Source: Pseudorhodoplanes sp.
Lineage (GTDB): Bacteria > Pseudomonadota > Alphaproteobacteria > Rhizobiales > Xanthobacteraceae
NCBI GenBank assembly: GCA_019187085.1
Contig: JABARS010000013.1
Span: 62,001-126,000, forward strand
Direction of reading: 5' to 3'
Length of the DNA: 64,000 bases
Every line of letters begins with the position of its first letter. Within the stretch, counting starts at the first letter, position 1. This document shows positions 30,555-39,027 of the stretch, piece after piece. Position numbers and translations under genes: made by a program. The notes beneath the pieces are model-generated. The model saw only the letters and a program-made list of their open reading frames with translations, was not told where the DNA came from and made no database searches.

Positions 30555-31418
30555 ATGACCCGCGCGTGCATGAGAGGCGTTCCGCTTTTCGCCACAATTG
30601 TCGCCCTGCCGATTCTCGGCCTGTCGCCGGCCGTGCAGGCGGCCGATGTCTCGGCCTGGGACGGCGACGAGCATTCCGCCGCCCGGCTGATCGCGGCGGC
30701 AGCAACCCATGCGGATGGTGCGCGCCTTTATCGCGCCGGCGTCGAAATCCGGCTGGCGCCGGGCTGGAAGACCTATTGGCGCTATCCCGGCGACGCGGGC
30801 ATTCCGCCGTCCTTCGATTTCGCCGGATCGGAAAATGTGAAATCCGTCGCCGTGCTGTGGCCGGCGCCGCGGAAGATCGCCGATTCCGAGGGCGTGACCA
30901 TCGGCTACAAGACCAATGTCGTGCTGCCGCTGCATGTCGTGCCGGCGGACGCGGGCAAGCCGGTCGCGCTGCGCATGACGCTCGACTATGCGATCTGCGA
31001 ACGGCTGTGCGTCCCGGTCCGGGCCAAGGCCGCGCTGACGCTCGACGGCGCACCGAAGACGACCGACGAAGCGGTGTCAGCCGCCGAAAAGCGCGTCCCC
31101 GTGCGGCAAGCCCAGAACGCCGCGTCGCCGCTCTCGGTCGGGCGCACGGTCGTCGATGCCGCTTCGAAGCCACCGCGCGTGCTGGTCGATATTGCCGCAC
31201 CCGCAGGCAGCCCGGTCACCCTGTTCGCCGAAGGCCCCACGCCCGAATGGGCGCTGCCCTTGCCCGAGCCGCTCAGGGACGCAACCGGTCCCGGCATCCG
31301 GCGTTTTTCGATCGTGCTCGACGGCCTGCCCGCCGGCGCCGCATACAATGGCGCCGCGTTGCGTCTGACCGCCGTGTCGGGCGAGCGGGCCGTCGAGACC
31401 GTGATCCGTCTCGACTAA
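30555..31418 (+). CDS. Exported protein with DsbD-alpha-like redox domain
   Basis: 287 residues. After a signal peptide (ending about SPAVQAA) comes the immunoglobulin-like N-terminal domain of DsbD, with the pair of cysteines CERLCVPV (about residue 151) matching the DsbD-alpha redox site. The DsbD membrane and thioredoxin parts are absent. It is therefore a stand-alone periplasmic thiol exchanger or a substrate-binding relative, possibly served by CcdA or ScsB elsewhere. Two peroxiredoxin genes follow downstream. Confidence 0.82.
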   Translation: MTRACMRGVPLFATIVALPILGLSPAVQAADVSAWDGDEHSAARLIAAAATHADGARLYRAGVEIRLAPGWKTYWRYPGDAGIPPSFDFAGSENVKSVAVLWPAPRKIADSEGVTIGYKTNVVLPLHVVPADAGKPVALRMTLDYAICERLCVPVRAKAALTLDGAPKTTDEAVSAAEKRVPVRQAQNAASPLSVGRTVVDAASKPPRVLVDIAAPAGSPVTLFAEGPTPEWALPLPEPLRDATGPGIRRFSIVLDGLPAGAAYNGAALRLTAVSGERAVETVIRLD

Positions 31419-31478
31419 CGTGCAGCCCGCGCCTATTTTGCTCGCCCGAATTACGAGACCCCAAGCGGAGAGGACACC

Positions 31479-31967
31479 ATGCCCATCAAGGTCGGCGACC
31501 GCCTGCCGGACGCGAAGTTGTTCGTCATGTCGGAGAGCGGTCCCAAGCCGCTGGCCACCGGTGAATTTTTCAAGGGCAGGACGATCGTCCTTTTCGCCGT
31601 GCCGGGCGCATTCACGCCGACATGCCACAAGAACCATCTGCCGGGTTTCATCAAGAATGCGGAAGCCATCAAGGCAAAGGGCGTCGACGCTATTGCGGTA
31701 ACCTCCGTCAACGACGTTTTCGTCATGGATGCCTGGAAAAAAGATAGCGGCGCCGAGGGAAAAATCGATTACTTCCTGGCGGACGGGAATGCCGAGTTTG
31801 CCAAGGCGATCGGCCTCGATGTCGACAACTTTTCTGCCGGGCGCGGAATTCGCTCCAGCCGATATTCGATGATCGTCGAAGACGGCGTGGTCAAATCGCT
31901 CAACATCGAAGAGGCTCCGGGCAAAGCGGAGATTTCGGGCGCCGAAAATCTGCTCAAACAGCTTTGA
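31479..31967 (+). CDS. Peroxiredoxin, Prx5-like, copy 1
   Basis: 162-residue thioredoxin-fold peroxidase reducing H2O2 or alkyl hydroperoxides. The active-site motif is VPGAFTPTCHKNHLPGF with one peroxidatic Cys; no second Cys exists in the protein, so reduction must use an external thiol such as glutaredoxin or glutathione. An AGAGGAC ribosome site precedes the ATG. A paralog follows 62 bp downstream; the two appear to be a tandem duplication. Codon use looks less GC-skewed than that of neighbours. Confidence 0.93.
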   Translation: MPIKVGDRLPDAKLFVMSESGPKPLATGEFFKGRTIVLFAVPGAFTPTCHKNHLPGFIKNAEAIKAKGVDAIAVTSVNDVFVMDAWKKDSGAEGKIDYFLADGNAEFAKAIGLDVDNFSAGRGIRSSRYSMIVEDGVVKSLNIEEAPGKAEISGAENLLKQL

Positions 31968-32029
31968 AATTATAGCAGCACCACGCTACCTGGAATTGCA
32001 AACACCGAGATACAAGGAGAGAACGGCAC

Positions 32030-32509
32030 ATGACCATCAAAGTGGGCGATCGCCTGCCCAATGCAACGTTCCGCATCATGACCGACGAGGGCCCGAAAAC
32101 CTCGACTACCGACGACGTTTTCAAGGGCAAGAAGGTGGCGCTGTTTGGAATGCCGGGTGCCTTTACCGGCGCCTGCCATGGCAAGCACATGCCGACCGTT
32201 TTTCAGAATATCCGTGCGCTCAAGTCGAAAGGCGTCGATACCGTCGCGGTAACCACGGTGAACGACCCGTTCGTGCTGGGAGCGTGGCAGAAAGCAATCG
32301 GGACAAACGAACTGCTGCTGCTGGGCGACGGCAATGCCGAATTTGCATCCGCCATCGGGCTGACCTTCGATGGCTCGCACATCGGGTTCGGCACCCGGTC
32401 GCAGCGCTACTCGATGCTCGTCGAGGACGGCGTGGTGAAACAACTCAACGTCGAGCAGCCGGGGAAATTCGAGGTATCGGGCGGCGACACCCTGCTCAAG
32501 CAACTCTGA
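32030..32509 (+). CDS. Peroxiredoxin, Prx5-like, copy 2
   Basis: 159-residue paralog of the preceding gene, sharing the layout KVGDRLPNATF, MPGAFTGACHGKHMPTV and DGVVKQLNVEQPG. It also has a single Cys. The site reads TGAC where copy 1 reads TPTC, a change next to the peroxidatic Cys that could alter rate or overoxidation. AAGGAGAG precedes the ATG. Likely co-transcribed with copy 1. Confidence 0.93.
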   Translation: MTIKVGDRLPNATFRIMTDEGPKTSTTDDVFKGKKVALFGMPGAFTGACHGKHMPTVFQNIRALKSKGVDTVAVTTVNDPFVLGAWQKAIGTNELLLLGDGNAEFASAIGLTFDGSHIGFGTRSQRYSMLVEDGVVKQLNVEQPGKFEVSGGDTLLKQL

Positions 32510-32512
32510 GCG

Positions 32513-32977
32513 TTACGGCTTCACGCCGCGGGTGAGGCGATCGCGCAGCTCCGCGATCGCTTCGCGCGCGAGTTCGTCGGCGCGCTCGTTCATGGCGTGA
32601 CCGGCATGGCCTTTGACCCAATGCCAGCGCACCTGATGGCGCGCGAGCGCGGCATCGAGCCGCTGCCACAGATCGACATTCTTGACCGGCTTCTTGTCGG
32701 CGGTGCGCCAGCCATTGGTCTTCCACTTCCTGATCCAACTCGTGATGCCTTCGCGCAGATACTGGCTGTCGGTGTGGAGATCGACCTCGCACGGCCTGGT
32801 CAGCGCCTCGAGCGCGGAAATCGCGGCCGTCAACTCCATGCGGTTGTTGGTCGTGTGCAGCTCGCCGCCCTTGATCTCCTTGTGGCGCGTCCCGTGCACA
32901 AGGATCGCGCCCCAGCCGCCCGGTCCCGGATTGCCCGAGCAGGCGCCGTCGGTATAGATCGCGACGATCGTGTTCAC
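32513..32977 (-). CDS. rnhA: Ribonuclease HI
   Basis: 154-residue endonuclease cutting RNA in RNA-DNA hybrids. Catalytic residues are visible: D10 in [17 protein letters not shown]48 in [10 protein letters not shown]70 in HTDSQYL, and the later NERADELA with D134-type Asp. The GTG start overlaps the thrB stop by four bases, so it is translated from the ispH-thrB-rnhA transcript. Convergent with the peroxiredoxins. Confidence 0.97.
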   Translation of the reverse strand: MNTIVAIYTDGACSGNPGPGGWGAILVHGTRHKEIKGGELHTTNNRMELTAAISALEALTRPCEVDLHTDSQYLREGITSWIRKWKTNGWRTADKKPVKNVDLWQRLDAALARHQVRWHWVKGHAGHAMNERADELAREAIAELRDRLTRGVKP

Positions 32978-33954
32978 GAGGCAAGCTCGCCGATCTCGAC
33001 GCCGTAGTCGCGCACGCTTTTCGCCCGCTGGTGGAAACGCAGCTTGCGGAAATACTCGTGCGGGCTTTTCGGCTTCACCAACGCGCCGGATGGCACGTTC
33101 AGCCAGTCGACCAGCCGCGTGAGCAGGAAGCGCAGGGCAGCCCCGCGCGCGAGCAGCGGCATGGCGTCAAGCTCGGCCTCCGACAACGCGCGCGTCTTGC
33201 GATAGGCCTGGATCAGCGCGCGTCCCTTGGTGACGTTGTAGGAAAAATCCGGCTCGAAGCACCAGGCATTCAGGCAAATCGCGACGTCGTAGGCGAGCGT
33301 GTCGGTGCAGGCGAAATAGAAATCGATCAGCCCGGACAGCCGGTCGCCGAGAAAGAAGACGTTATCCGGAAAAAGATCGGCATGGATGACGCCCTGCGGC
33401 AGGTTTCGCGGCCAGCAGTGTTCAAGCAGCGCCAGTTCCTCGCCGATGGTCGCCCCCATGCCGTGCTGCACCTCGTCGGCGCGCTCGCGGCAGCTTTCGA
33501 ACAACGGGCGCCAGCCGGCAACCGACAGCGCATTGGCGCGTGTCATCGCGAAATCGGCGCCGGCCAGATGCAGGCGGGCGAGCGCCTCGCCGACCGCGGC
33601 GCAATGCCTGGCGTCGGCGCGGCGCAGCCACATGCCTTCGAGAAAGGTCACGATCGCTGCCGGCCGGCCGGCAAGCGTGCCGAGCGTGTCGCCCTTGCGG
33701 GTATGGACCGGCTGCGGACAGGTGAGGCCGCGGCTCGCCAGATGCTCCATCAGGCACAGGAAGAACGGCAGGTCGGCGGCCGCGACGCGCTTCTCGTACA
33801 GCGTGAGGATGTAATAGCCGGCTTCGGTGTGCAGCAGGAAGTTCGAGTTCTCGACGCCCTCGGCGATGCCCTTGTAGGAGAGCAGTTTCCCGATGTCGTA
33901 TCCCTCGATGAAAGCTTCAAGCTCGTCGGCCGAAACATCGGTATAGACGGCCAT
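32974..33954 (-). CDS. thrB: Homoserine kinase (ThrB, APH-fold type)
   Basis: 326 aa. Phosphorylates homoserine in threonine synthesis. It belongs to the alphaproteobacterial type with an aminoglycoside-phosphotransferase fold rather than the GHMP fold: [28 protein letters not shown] (about residues 190-217) contains the catalytic Asp and the metal Asp. The N-terminus [15 protein letters not shown] and the block [13 protein letters not shown] are typical. The stop overlaps rnhA and the start lies 3 bp from the ispH stop. Confidence 0.96.
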   Translation of the reverse strand: MAVYTDVSADELEAFIEGYDIGKLLSYKGIAEGVENSNFLLHTEAGYYILTLYEKRVAAADLPFFLCLMEHLASRGLTCPQPVHTRKGDTLGTLAGRPAAIVTFLEGMWLRRADARHCAAVGEALARLHLAGADFAMTRANALSVAGWRPLFESCRERADEVQHGMGATIGEELALLEHCWPRNLPQGVIHADLFPDNVFFLGDRLSGLIDFYFACTDTLAYDVAICLNAWCFEPDFSYNVTKGRALIQAYRKTRALSEAELDAMPLLARGAALRFLLTRLVDWLNVPSGALVKPKSPHEYFRKLRFHQRAKSVRDYGVEIGELAS

Positions 33955-33957
33955 CCC

Positions 33958-34938
33958 TCACTCCGCCGCCTCGTTCTGCCGCAACGGGCGCGGCAGCGGA
34001 AAGAAGACGCCTTCATATGCCGCCGATTTCGTCTCGACCTCGACGGCATAACGCTGCGCGAACGCGTCGATGATCTCCTCGACCAGCACTTCCGGCGCGG
34101 AGGCACCCGCGGTGATGCCGAGCGAGGACAACGTGCCGAAAATCGTCCAGTCGATGTCGGCGGCGCGCTGCACGAGGACGGCGTGGCGGCAGCCGGCGCG
34201 CTCGGCCACTTCCCGCAGCCGCTGCGAGTTCGACGAATTGGGCGCGCCGACAATGATCATGGCATCGACCTGCGGCGCCACGGCCTTCACCGCTTCCTGG
34301 CGGTTGGTGGTGGCGTAGCAGATGTCTTCCTTGTGCGGGCCGACGATGGCGGGGAAACGCTGCTTGAGCAGTTCGACGATCGAGGCGGTGTCGTCGAGCG
34401 AGAGCGTGGTCTGGGTCACGTAGGCGAGCCTGTCGGCGTCGCGCGGGGTGAAGGCGCGCGCGTCCTCGAGCGTCTCGACGAGGCTCACCGCGCCCTCCGG
34501 CAACTGGCCCATGGTGCCGACCACTTCCGGGTGGCCGGCATGGCCGATCAGCACGATCTCGCGGCCACGCCGGTAATGGATCTCGGCCTCGCGGTGCACC
34601 TTGGTCACGAGCGGACAGGTGGCATCGAGGGCGAAGAAGTTCCGCCGCTGCGCCTCCTCGGGCACGGACTTGGCGACACCGTGCGCGGAGAAGATGACCG
34701 GGGCGGTCGTGTCGGGGATTTCGTCGAGCTCTTCGACGAACACCGCGCCCTTGGCCTTGAGGCCGTCGACCACGTAGCGGTTGTGCACGATTTCGTGGCG
34801 GACATAGACCGGCGGCCCATAGAGGGCGAGCGCCCGCTCCACCGAATCGATGGCCCGCACCACCCCGGCGCAGAAACCGCGCGGGGAACACAGGACGACC
34901 TTCAGGCGCGGCTTGGCAGGGCCCTTATCGGCGGACAT
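33958..34938 (-). CDS. ispH: 4-hydroxy-3-methylbut-2-enyl diphosphate reductase
   Basis: Last enzyme of the MEP isoprenoid pathway (326 aa), an iron-sulfur protein. The three cluster cysteines lie in [21 protein letters not shown] and [10 protein letters not shown], and the substrate loop SSNSQRL is present. The ATG at 34938 ([16 protein letters not shown]) suits family length; an in-frame ATG 45 bp upstream is less likely. First gene of ispH-thrB-rnhA. Confidence 0.97.
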   Translation of the reverse strand: MSADKGPAKPRLKVVLCSPRGFCAGVVRAIDSVERALALYGPPVYVRHEIVHNRYVVDGLKAKGAVFVEELDEIPDTTAPVIFSAHGVAKSVPEEAQRRNFFALDATCPLVTKVHREAEIHYRRGREIVLIGHAGHPEVVGTMGQLPEGAVSLVETLEDARAFTPRDADRLAYVTQTTLSLDDTASIVELLKQRFPAIVGPHKEDICYATTNRQEAVKAVAPQVDAMIIVGAPNSSNSQRLREVAERAGCRHAVLVQRAADIDWTIFGTLSSLGITAGASAPEVLVEEIIDAFAQRYAVEVETKSAAYEGVFFPLPRPLRQNEAAE

Positions 34939-35069
34939 GGCAGAACGACCCGATGGCGACGACAAGCCCGACATGGGCCGCACCCACCACCCCTGTCAAG
35001 GTGCGCCCGAAAAGCGGGTAATGGGCCGCAGGACGGCGTTTTCGGCGCGAAAAAGGCGCCCACGGGCCA

Positions 35070-35099
35070 TTGGACACCGGGCCGGCCAATCCCTATATT
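35070..35099 (+). promoter_or_regulatory. Predicted promoter of the DUF1013 gene
   Basis: TTGGAC, an 18-bp spacer and TATATT give a plausible sigma70 promoter about 90 bp before the ATG. The rest of the 248-bp gap up to ispH shows nothing else recognised. Confidence 0.5.
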
Positions 35100-35186
35100 C
35101 TGGCCACTTTCCCTTATCCCCGATGAAGGAGAGGCTTCGCCCGAAGGGCGGGCGGAGCGCAAAACCCTTTTGCCCGGAGACCCCCG

Positions 35187-35885
35187 ATGTCGAACGTTCC
35201 GCTGATGCCCAAGGCGACCGCCGTCTGGCTCACCGAGAATACCGCGCTCTCGTTCGACCAGATCGCCGAATTCTGCAAGCTGCATCCGCTCGAGGTGAAA
35301 GCCATCGCCGACGGCGACGCGGCGCAGGGCATCAAGGGCCTCGACCCCATCCAGACCGGCCAGCTCACCCGCGACGAGATCGAGCGCGGAGAGGCCGAGC
35401 CGCGCTACAAGCTCAAGCTCGCCGAGCGCAAGGTGCGCCTGCCCGAGCAGAAGACCAAGCGCGGCCCGCGCTATACGCCCGTTTCCCGCCGCCAGGACCG
35501 GCCGAACGCCATCCTCTGGCTGGTGCGCAACCATCCCGAGCTGAAGGACAGCCAGATCATGCGCCTCGTCGGCACCACCAAGTCGACGATCCAGGGCATC
35601 CGCGAGCGCACCCACTGGAACTCCGCCAACCTGCAGCCGCTCGACCCGGTGACGCTCGGCCTGTGCTCGCAGATCGATCTCGACCTCGAGGTAAGCCGCG
35701 CGGCCAAGGAGAAGCCGGCCACGATCGAGAGCGGCACCACGCTGCTGCCGGCCTCGGTTACGACCGCGCCGGCGCCCGAAGAGCCCACGCCGGCCGAAAC
35801 CAAGAAGCGCGAGGACATGGACGTCGACGCCGTGTTCGCCAAGCTCAAGCAGATCGGCGGCAAGGGCGAGCAGACCGACGAATAA
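35187..35885 (+). CDS. trcR: DUF1013 protein, cell-cycle transcriptional regulator TrcR
   Basis: 232 aa. DUF1013 proteins are universal in many alphaproteobacteria and are annotated as the cell-cycle transcriptional regulator TrcR. The N-terminus MSNVPLMPKATAVWLTENT and a helix-turn-helix-like centre (HPELKDSQIMRLVGTTKSTIQGI, about residues 118-140) support DNA binding. The C-terminal third is low-complexity, rich in Ala, Pro and Glu, and ends with a helix containing DVDAVFAKLKQIGGK. The GGAGAC ribosome site supports the ATG. Confidence 0.85.
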   Translation: MSNVPLMPKATAVWLTENTALSFDQIAEFCKLHPLEVKAIADGDAAQGIKGLDPIQTGQLTRDEIERGEAEPRYKLKLAERKVRLPEQKTKRGPRYTPVSRRQDRPNAILWLVRNHPELKDSQIMRLVGTTKSTIQGIRERTHWNSANLQPLDPVTLGLCSQIDLDLEVSRAAKEKPATIESGTTLLPASVTTAPAPEEPTPAETKKREDMDVDAVFAKLKQIGGKGEQTDE

Positions 35886-36066
35886 GCGTTGCGGCGCCCT
35901 CCGCACCCCGACTTCGCCGACAACCGGCCCGGCGACGTTCGGACGCGGAGTGTGGCTTCCCGGCACTAGGGCACGCGGCCGCGGACCGGTAATTTTGCGC
36001 CCGGCTGGGGGGCCCAAAAACACCGATCCGAGTCCATCGGTCGGAACCATGGTTCCGGAGACTGCC

Positions 36067-36825
36067 GTGAAACTGTCCGCACTGATTGTCGCCGCGTCGC
36101 TTGCCGTCTGTCCCGTCTTCGATTCCGCGCTCGCCCAGTCGGCCGAGCCCGCTGCCGCGCCCAAACCCGCAGCAAAGCCGAGGCCCAAGCGCACCGCCGC
36201 GCCCGAACCCTCGATCACCGACCGCATCGCCGATTTCTTCCGCGCGACGCCGGCGAGCGCGCCGGCCGCATCCCCGCGCGCAACGGGACGCCCGTCGGCC
36301 GCGAACGCCAACGAGGTCATGCTGCGCCGCGCCGCCTCGAGCTATTCGACGTCCTCGAACGCGCTCGGCTTCGGCCTCTACCGCGTCACGCCGCGCGAGA
36401 CGGTGCAGTTCCGCGAGAAGCACGCGCCCGGCACCATCATCGTGCGCCAGCGCGAGAAGCGGCTCTATTACGTGAACGGCGACGGCACGGCGATCCGCTA
36501 CGCCATCGCGGTCGGACGCGAAGGCGCGGCCTGGGCCGGCGTCTCGAGCGTCTCCGACAAGCGCGAATGGCCGGACTGGACGCCGACGCCGAACATTCTC
36601 GCCAAGCAGCCCGACCTGCCGCGCTTCGTGGAAGGCGGGCCGGCCAATCCGATGGGCGCGCGCGCGCTCTATCTCGGCGCCACCATGTACCGCATCCACG
36701 GCACCAACGAGCCGTGGCGGATCGGCGAGGAAGTGTCGTCGGGCTGCATCCGGCTGAGCAACGACGACATCGTCGATCTCTACAACCGCACGCGGCTCGG
36801 CGCGACGGTGATCGTGCAGCGCTGA
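36067..36825 (+). CDS. L,D-transpeptidase (YkuD domain), exported
   Basis: 252 residues. Crosslinks peptidoglycan stems at 3-3 bonds or attaches proteins to the wall. A signal peptide (KLSALIVAASLAVCPVFDSALA) is followed by a Pro/Ala/Lys-rich linker and the YkuD domain (about residues 120-252), with the catalytic signature YRIHGTNEPW and EEVSSGCIRLSNDDI, nucleophile Cys in SGC. The GTG at 36067 is preferred because GGAG sits 6 bp upstream; an ATG 18 bp earlier is the alternative. Typical of polar-growing Hyphomicrobiales rich in LD-crosslinks. Confidence 0.92.
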   Translation: MKLSALIVAASLAVCPVFDSALAQSAEPAAAPKPAAKPRPKRTAAPEPSITDRIADFFRATPASAPAASPRATGRPSAANANEVMLRRAASSYSTSSNALGFGLYRVTPRETVQFREKHAPGTIIVRQREKRLYYVNGDGTAIRYAIAVGREGAAWAGVSSVSDKREWPDWTPTPNILAKQPDLPRFVEGGPANPMGARALYLGATMYRIHGTNEPWRIGEEVSSGCIRLSNDDIVDLYNRTRLGATVIVQR

Positions 36826-36898
36826 GGACGGACTTTACAGGGGTGGGCGCGATGGCCGGGCGCATGCCCGGCCATCGTCGTTTCTGAAGGACGCGCCG

Positions 36899-37429
36899 AT
36901 GACACGTCCCGCGTGGCGGCCGATGACGGCGGACGATGTCGCGGCCGCGCACGCGCTCTCGCAGACCGTGCATCCCGGCTATCCGGAGGCACGCGCGGTC
37001 TTCGCCGAGCGCCACCAGCTTTATCCGCAGGGCTGTTTCGCGCTCGTGCGCGAAGGCAGGCTCTGCGGATACGCGCTCTCGCATCCCTTCCCCGCTGACA
37101 GCGCGCCCGCGCTCGACACGCTCATCGGCGCGCTACCGCGCGAGGCCGGCAATTACTACATCCACGACGTCGCGATGCTGCAGGAGGCGCGCGGCCACGG
37201 CGCGGCGTCCGCGATCGTCGAACGCCTGAAGACGCATGCCCGCGCCGGGGGCTTTGCGTGCGTGAGCCTGATCGCGGTCAACGATTCGGCCGCCTTCTGG
37301 ACGCGGCACGAGTTTGCCGCGCGCGCCGTGCCCGCGCTGGCCGGCAAGCTCGCAAGCTACGGCGCGCACGCCGTCTACATGCGCTGCGCATTGCGGGCGG
37401 CGACGCGCGCGCACGGAAGCGAGCCCTGA
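36899..37429 (+). CDS. GNAT-family acetyltransferase
   Basis: 176 aa. The acetyl-CoA loop appears as DVAMLQEARGHGAASAIVERLKTHA (about residues 88-112), a variant of Q/RxxGxG/A, and the distal AVNDSAAFWTRHEFAARAV is family-like. Substrate unknown. It stands 73 bp after the transpeptidase and may share its transcript. Confidence 0.82.
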   Translation: MTRPAWRPMTADDVAAAHALSQTVHPGYPEARAVFAERHQLYPQGCFALVREGRLCGYALSHPFPADSAPALDTLIGALPREAGNYYIHDVAMLQEARGHGAASAIVERLKTHARAGGFACVSLIAVNDSAAFWTRHEFAARAVPALAGKLASYGAHAVYMRCALRAATRAHGSEP

Positions 37430-38196
37430 TTTTTTTACTCGCGGCTTCACTTGCAACCTCGCCTACGGCTTCACTTGCGGCTTCCCGTCCTTGCAGCAGG
37501 CGCGCGCATGCGCCCCTGTTCTTTGCAAGGCGCGGGGGCGCCTTCGTCTTTTCCCTTCGCGCACGCGGCGAGGGGAGCGGAGCGCCGGGCGGCGCACCAC
37601 TTTCGTTCCGCGCCTGACGCAAACGGATGGACGCGATCCGCGCCGCCCGTCCGCGCCCCGCGCGGGGCGTCTCCGGCGAAGAGACGCCGCGCCGTCCGGC
37701 GCTCCACCGCGGCTCGTCCCCGAAGCTGTCGCTTCAGGTGCGGCGTCGGGCCGCGCTTTCCCGCGCATTCGCGCGCGTGTCAGCCGGCTCCCGGCGGCGG
37801 CTCATAGTGGCCGCGGGCGGAGCCCCGACGCCGCCCGGGTGCGGGTTTGCGAAACCCGCCCGCAGGCGCCGCCCCGATCCCCGCTTCGCGAACGCCTCTA
37901 GAAGCGCCCCTCGGTGGGTTCAGGTGATAGGAATATAATCCCGACCGGGAAGAATATCAAGTCTTTTCTCGAACGGCCGCGGCCGGGCGCAAAGCGCGCG
38001 AGCCGGCTGCACGTCATCTCGGCCCTTCGCGAAAGCGAAGGCGCCGGCATCGTTTGCAAATGTCGCATTCGACCGCAATTCGGAAAACGGTTCCGGCTCT
38101 CGCTTCGCTCGGCCGGGGCGACGACCAGCGCTGCGTCCGGGATGACGGATCAGTGTTGCCTTGTTCCTCATGTGAGGCGCGCTGCGCATTGTAATC
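37430..38196. other. Gene-free stretch rich in inverted repeats
   Basis: About 770 bp with no convincing gene; the open frames here are all compositionally driven. Visible structure: a 13-bp direct repeat CGGCTTCACTTGC at 37442 and 37466; the hairpins GGCGTCTC-N7-GAGACGCC (37666-37688) and GCGGGTTT-gcg-AAACCCGC (37841-37859); and, near 38010-38145, decayed arms of the CGTCATC/GATGACG type of palindrome. It may be a decayed gene or repeat island. Confidence 0.5.
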
Positions 38197-38225
38197 TTGA
38201 TCCTCATAACGTTATGCGTTATAGA
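38197..38225 (+). promoter_or_regulatory. HigBA promoter with operator in the spacer
   Basis: TTGATC, a 17-bp spacer and TATAGA. The perfect 12-bp palindrome CATAACGTTATG (38205-38216) fills the spacer, as expected for an autoregulating antitoxin. The -10 box ends 5 bp before the toxin ATG, so the mRNA may begin at or beside the start codon. Confidence 0.6.
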
Positions 38226-38230
38226 GCGTC

Positions 38231-38512
38231 ATGATTGTCAGTTTCGCTGACAGCGAGACCGAGAAAATCTGGCATGGCGAGCGCAGCTCCCGCCTCCCGG
38301 GCGACATTCAAGCAACGGCGCTGCGCAAGCTTCGTCTGGTCAATGCGGCGAAGAAAATCGACGATCTGCGCGTGCCGCCCGGCAACCGGCTGGAGCGGCT
38401 GAAAGGCGATCACGCCGGGTACTGGAGCATCCGCATCAACGAGCAGTGGCGGATCGTCTTCCGCTGGACCGAAGGAGGAGCCGAGCATGTCTCGATCACG
38501 GACTACCACTGA
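38231..38512 (+). CDS. higB: HigB-type toxin (RelE superfamily)
   Basis: 93-residue member of the HigB/RelE fold, an mRNA interferase acting at the ribosome. The family pattern is visible: MIVSFADSETEKIWHGE, ATALRKLRLVNAAKKIDDLRVPPGNRLERLKGD spread over about residues 28-60, then YWSIRINEQWRIVFRW and ITDYH. The toxin gene precedes the antitoxin, the normal Hig order. The predicted promoter leaves almost no 5' leader and no Shine-Dalgarno is seen. The 3' end overlaps higA by 26 bp. Confidence 0.92.
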   Translation: MIVSFADSETEKIWHGERSSRLPGDIQATALRKLRLVNAAKKIDDLRVPPGNRLERLKGDHAGYWSIRINEQWRIVFRWTEGGAEHVSITDYH

Positions 38513-38798
38513 GCGACTGCCAAATCCGACGCCCGGCGAAATCCTGCTCGAGGAATTTCTCAAGCCGATGGGCCTGTCGCAGACGGCGCTTGCGCGCGCG
38601 ATCGGCGTGCCGCCGCGGCGCATCAACGAGATCGTGCTCGGCAAGCGCACCGTGACCGCCGACACCGACCTGCGGCTGGCGCGCTATTTCGGGATGAGCG
38701 ACGGATTCTTTTTGCAGCTTCAGGCCGACCACGACCTGATGGCGCGGCGGCGGCAGATCGGCGACAAGCTGAAAGCGATCAGGCCAAGGGCGGCGTGA
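38487..38798 (+). CDS. higA: HigA-type antitoxin
   Basis: 103 aa. XRE-family helix-turn-helix (LSQTALARAIGVPPRRINEIVLGKR, about residues 31-55) with the HigA lead-in PTPGEILLEEFLKPMG. It neutralises HigB and represses the operon, probably through the palindrome in the promoter spacer. A GGAGGAG ribosome site inside higB precedes the ATG, so it is well translated even if the toxin is not. Confidence 0.93.
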   Translation: MSRSRTTTERLPNPTPGEILLEEFLKPMGLSQTALARAIGVPPRRINEIVLGKRTVTADTDLRLARYFGMSDGFFLQLQADHDLMARRRQIGDKLKAIRPRAA

Positions 38799-38820
38799 GT
38801 GTGGCGCGCGCGACCTTGCT

Positions 38821-38865
38821 CCTCATGATGAGGAGCGCTGCGCAGCAGCGCGTTTCGAACCATGA
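38821..38865. repeat. Palindromic intergenic repeat, family A copy 3
   Basis: Arms CTCATG and CATGAG around GAGGAGCGC, a GCTGCGCAGCAGC stem and GTTTCGAAC. It is a diverged member with the same internal GAGGAG and TTTCGA segments. Confidence 0.65.
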
Positions 38866-38885
38866 GGCCCAGCATGGGCCGCCTG

Positions 38886-38925
38886 CATCCTTCGAGACGC
38901 GGCCTTACGGCCGCTCCTCAGGATG
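38886..38925. repeat. Palindromic intergenic repeat, family A copy 4
   Basis: Arms CATCCT and AGGATG around TTCGAGACG, an inner stem GCGGCC-ttac-GGCCGC and CTCCTC. It is in the opposite orientation to copy 3. Together they occupy the 229-bp gap between higA and prpE and may terminate both. Confidence 0.75.
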
Positions 38926-39027
38926 AGGCGGATGGAGGTTTGCGCGCGTGAGAAACACGACGGGTTTCGCTGCGTTCAATCCACCTTGTGCATGTGTCCG
39001 GGATAACGGATGCTGGCGCTGCTACGC

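Noticed and set aside
37430..38196. Several overlapping open frames on both strands
   Set aside because: All are Arg/Ala/Pro-rich, lack ribosome sites and resemble no family; taken as non-coding.
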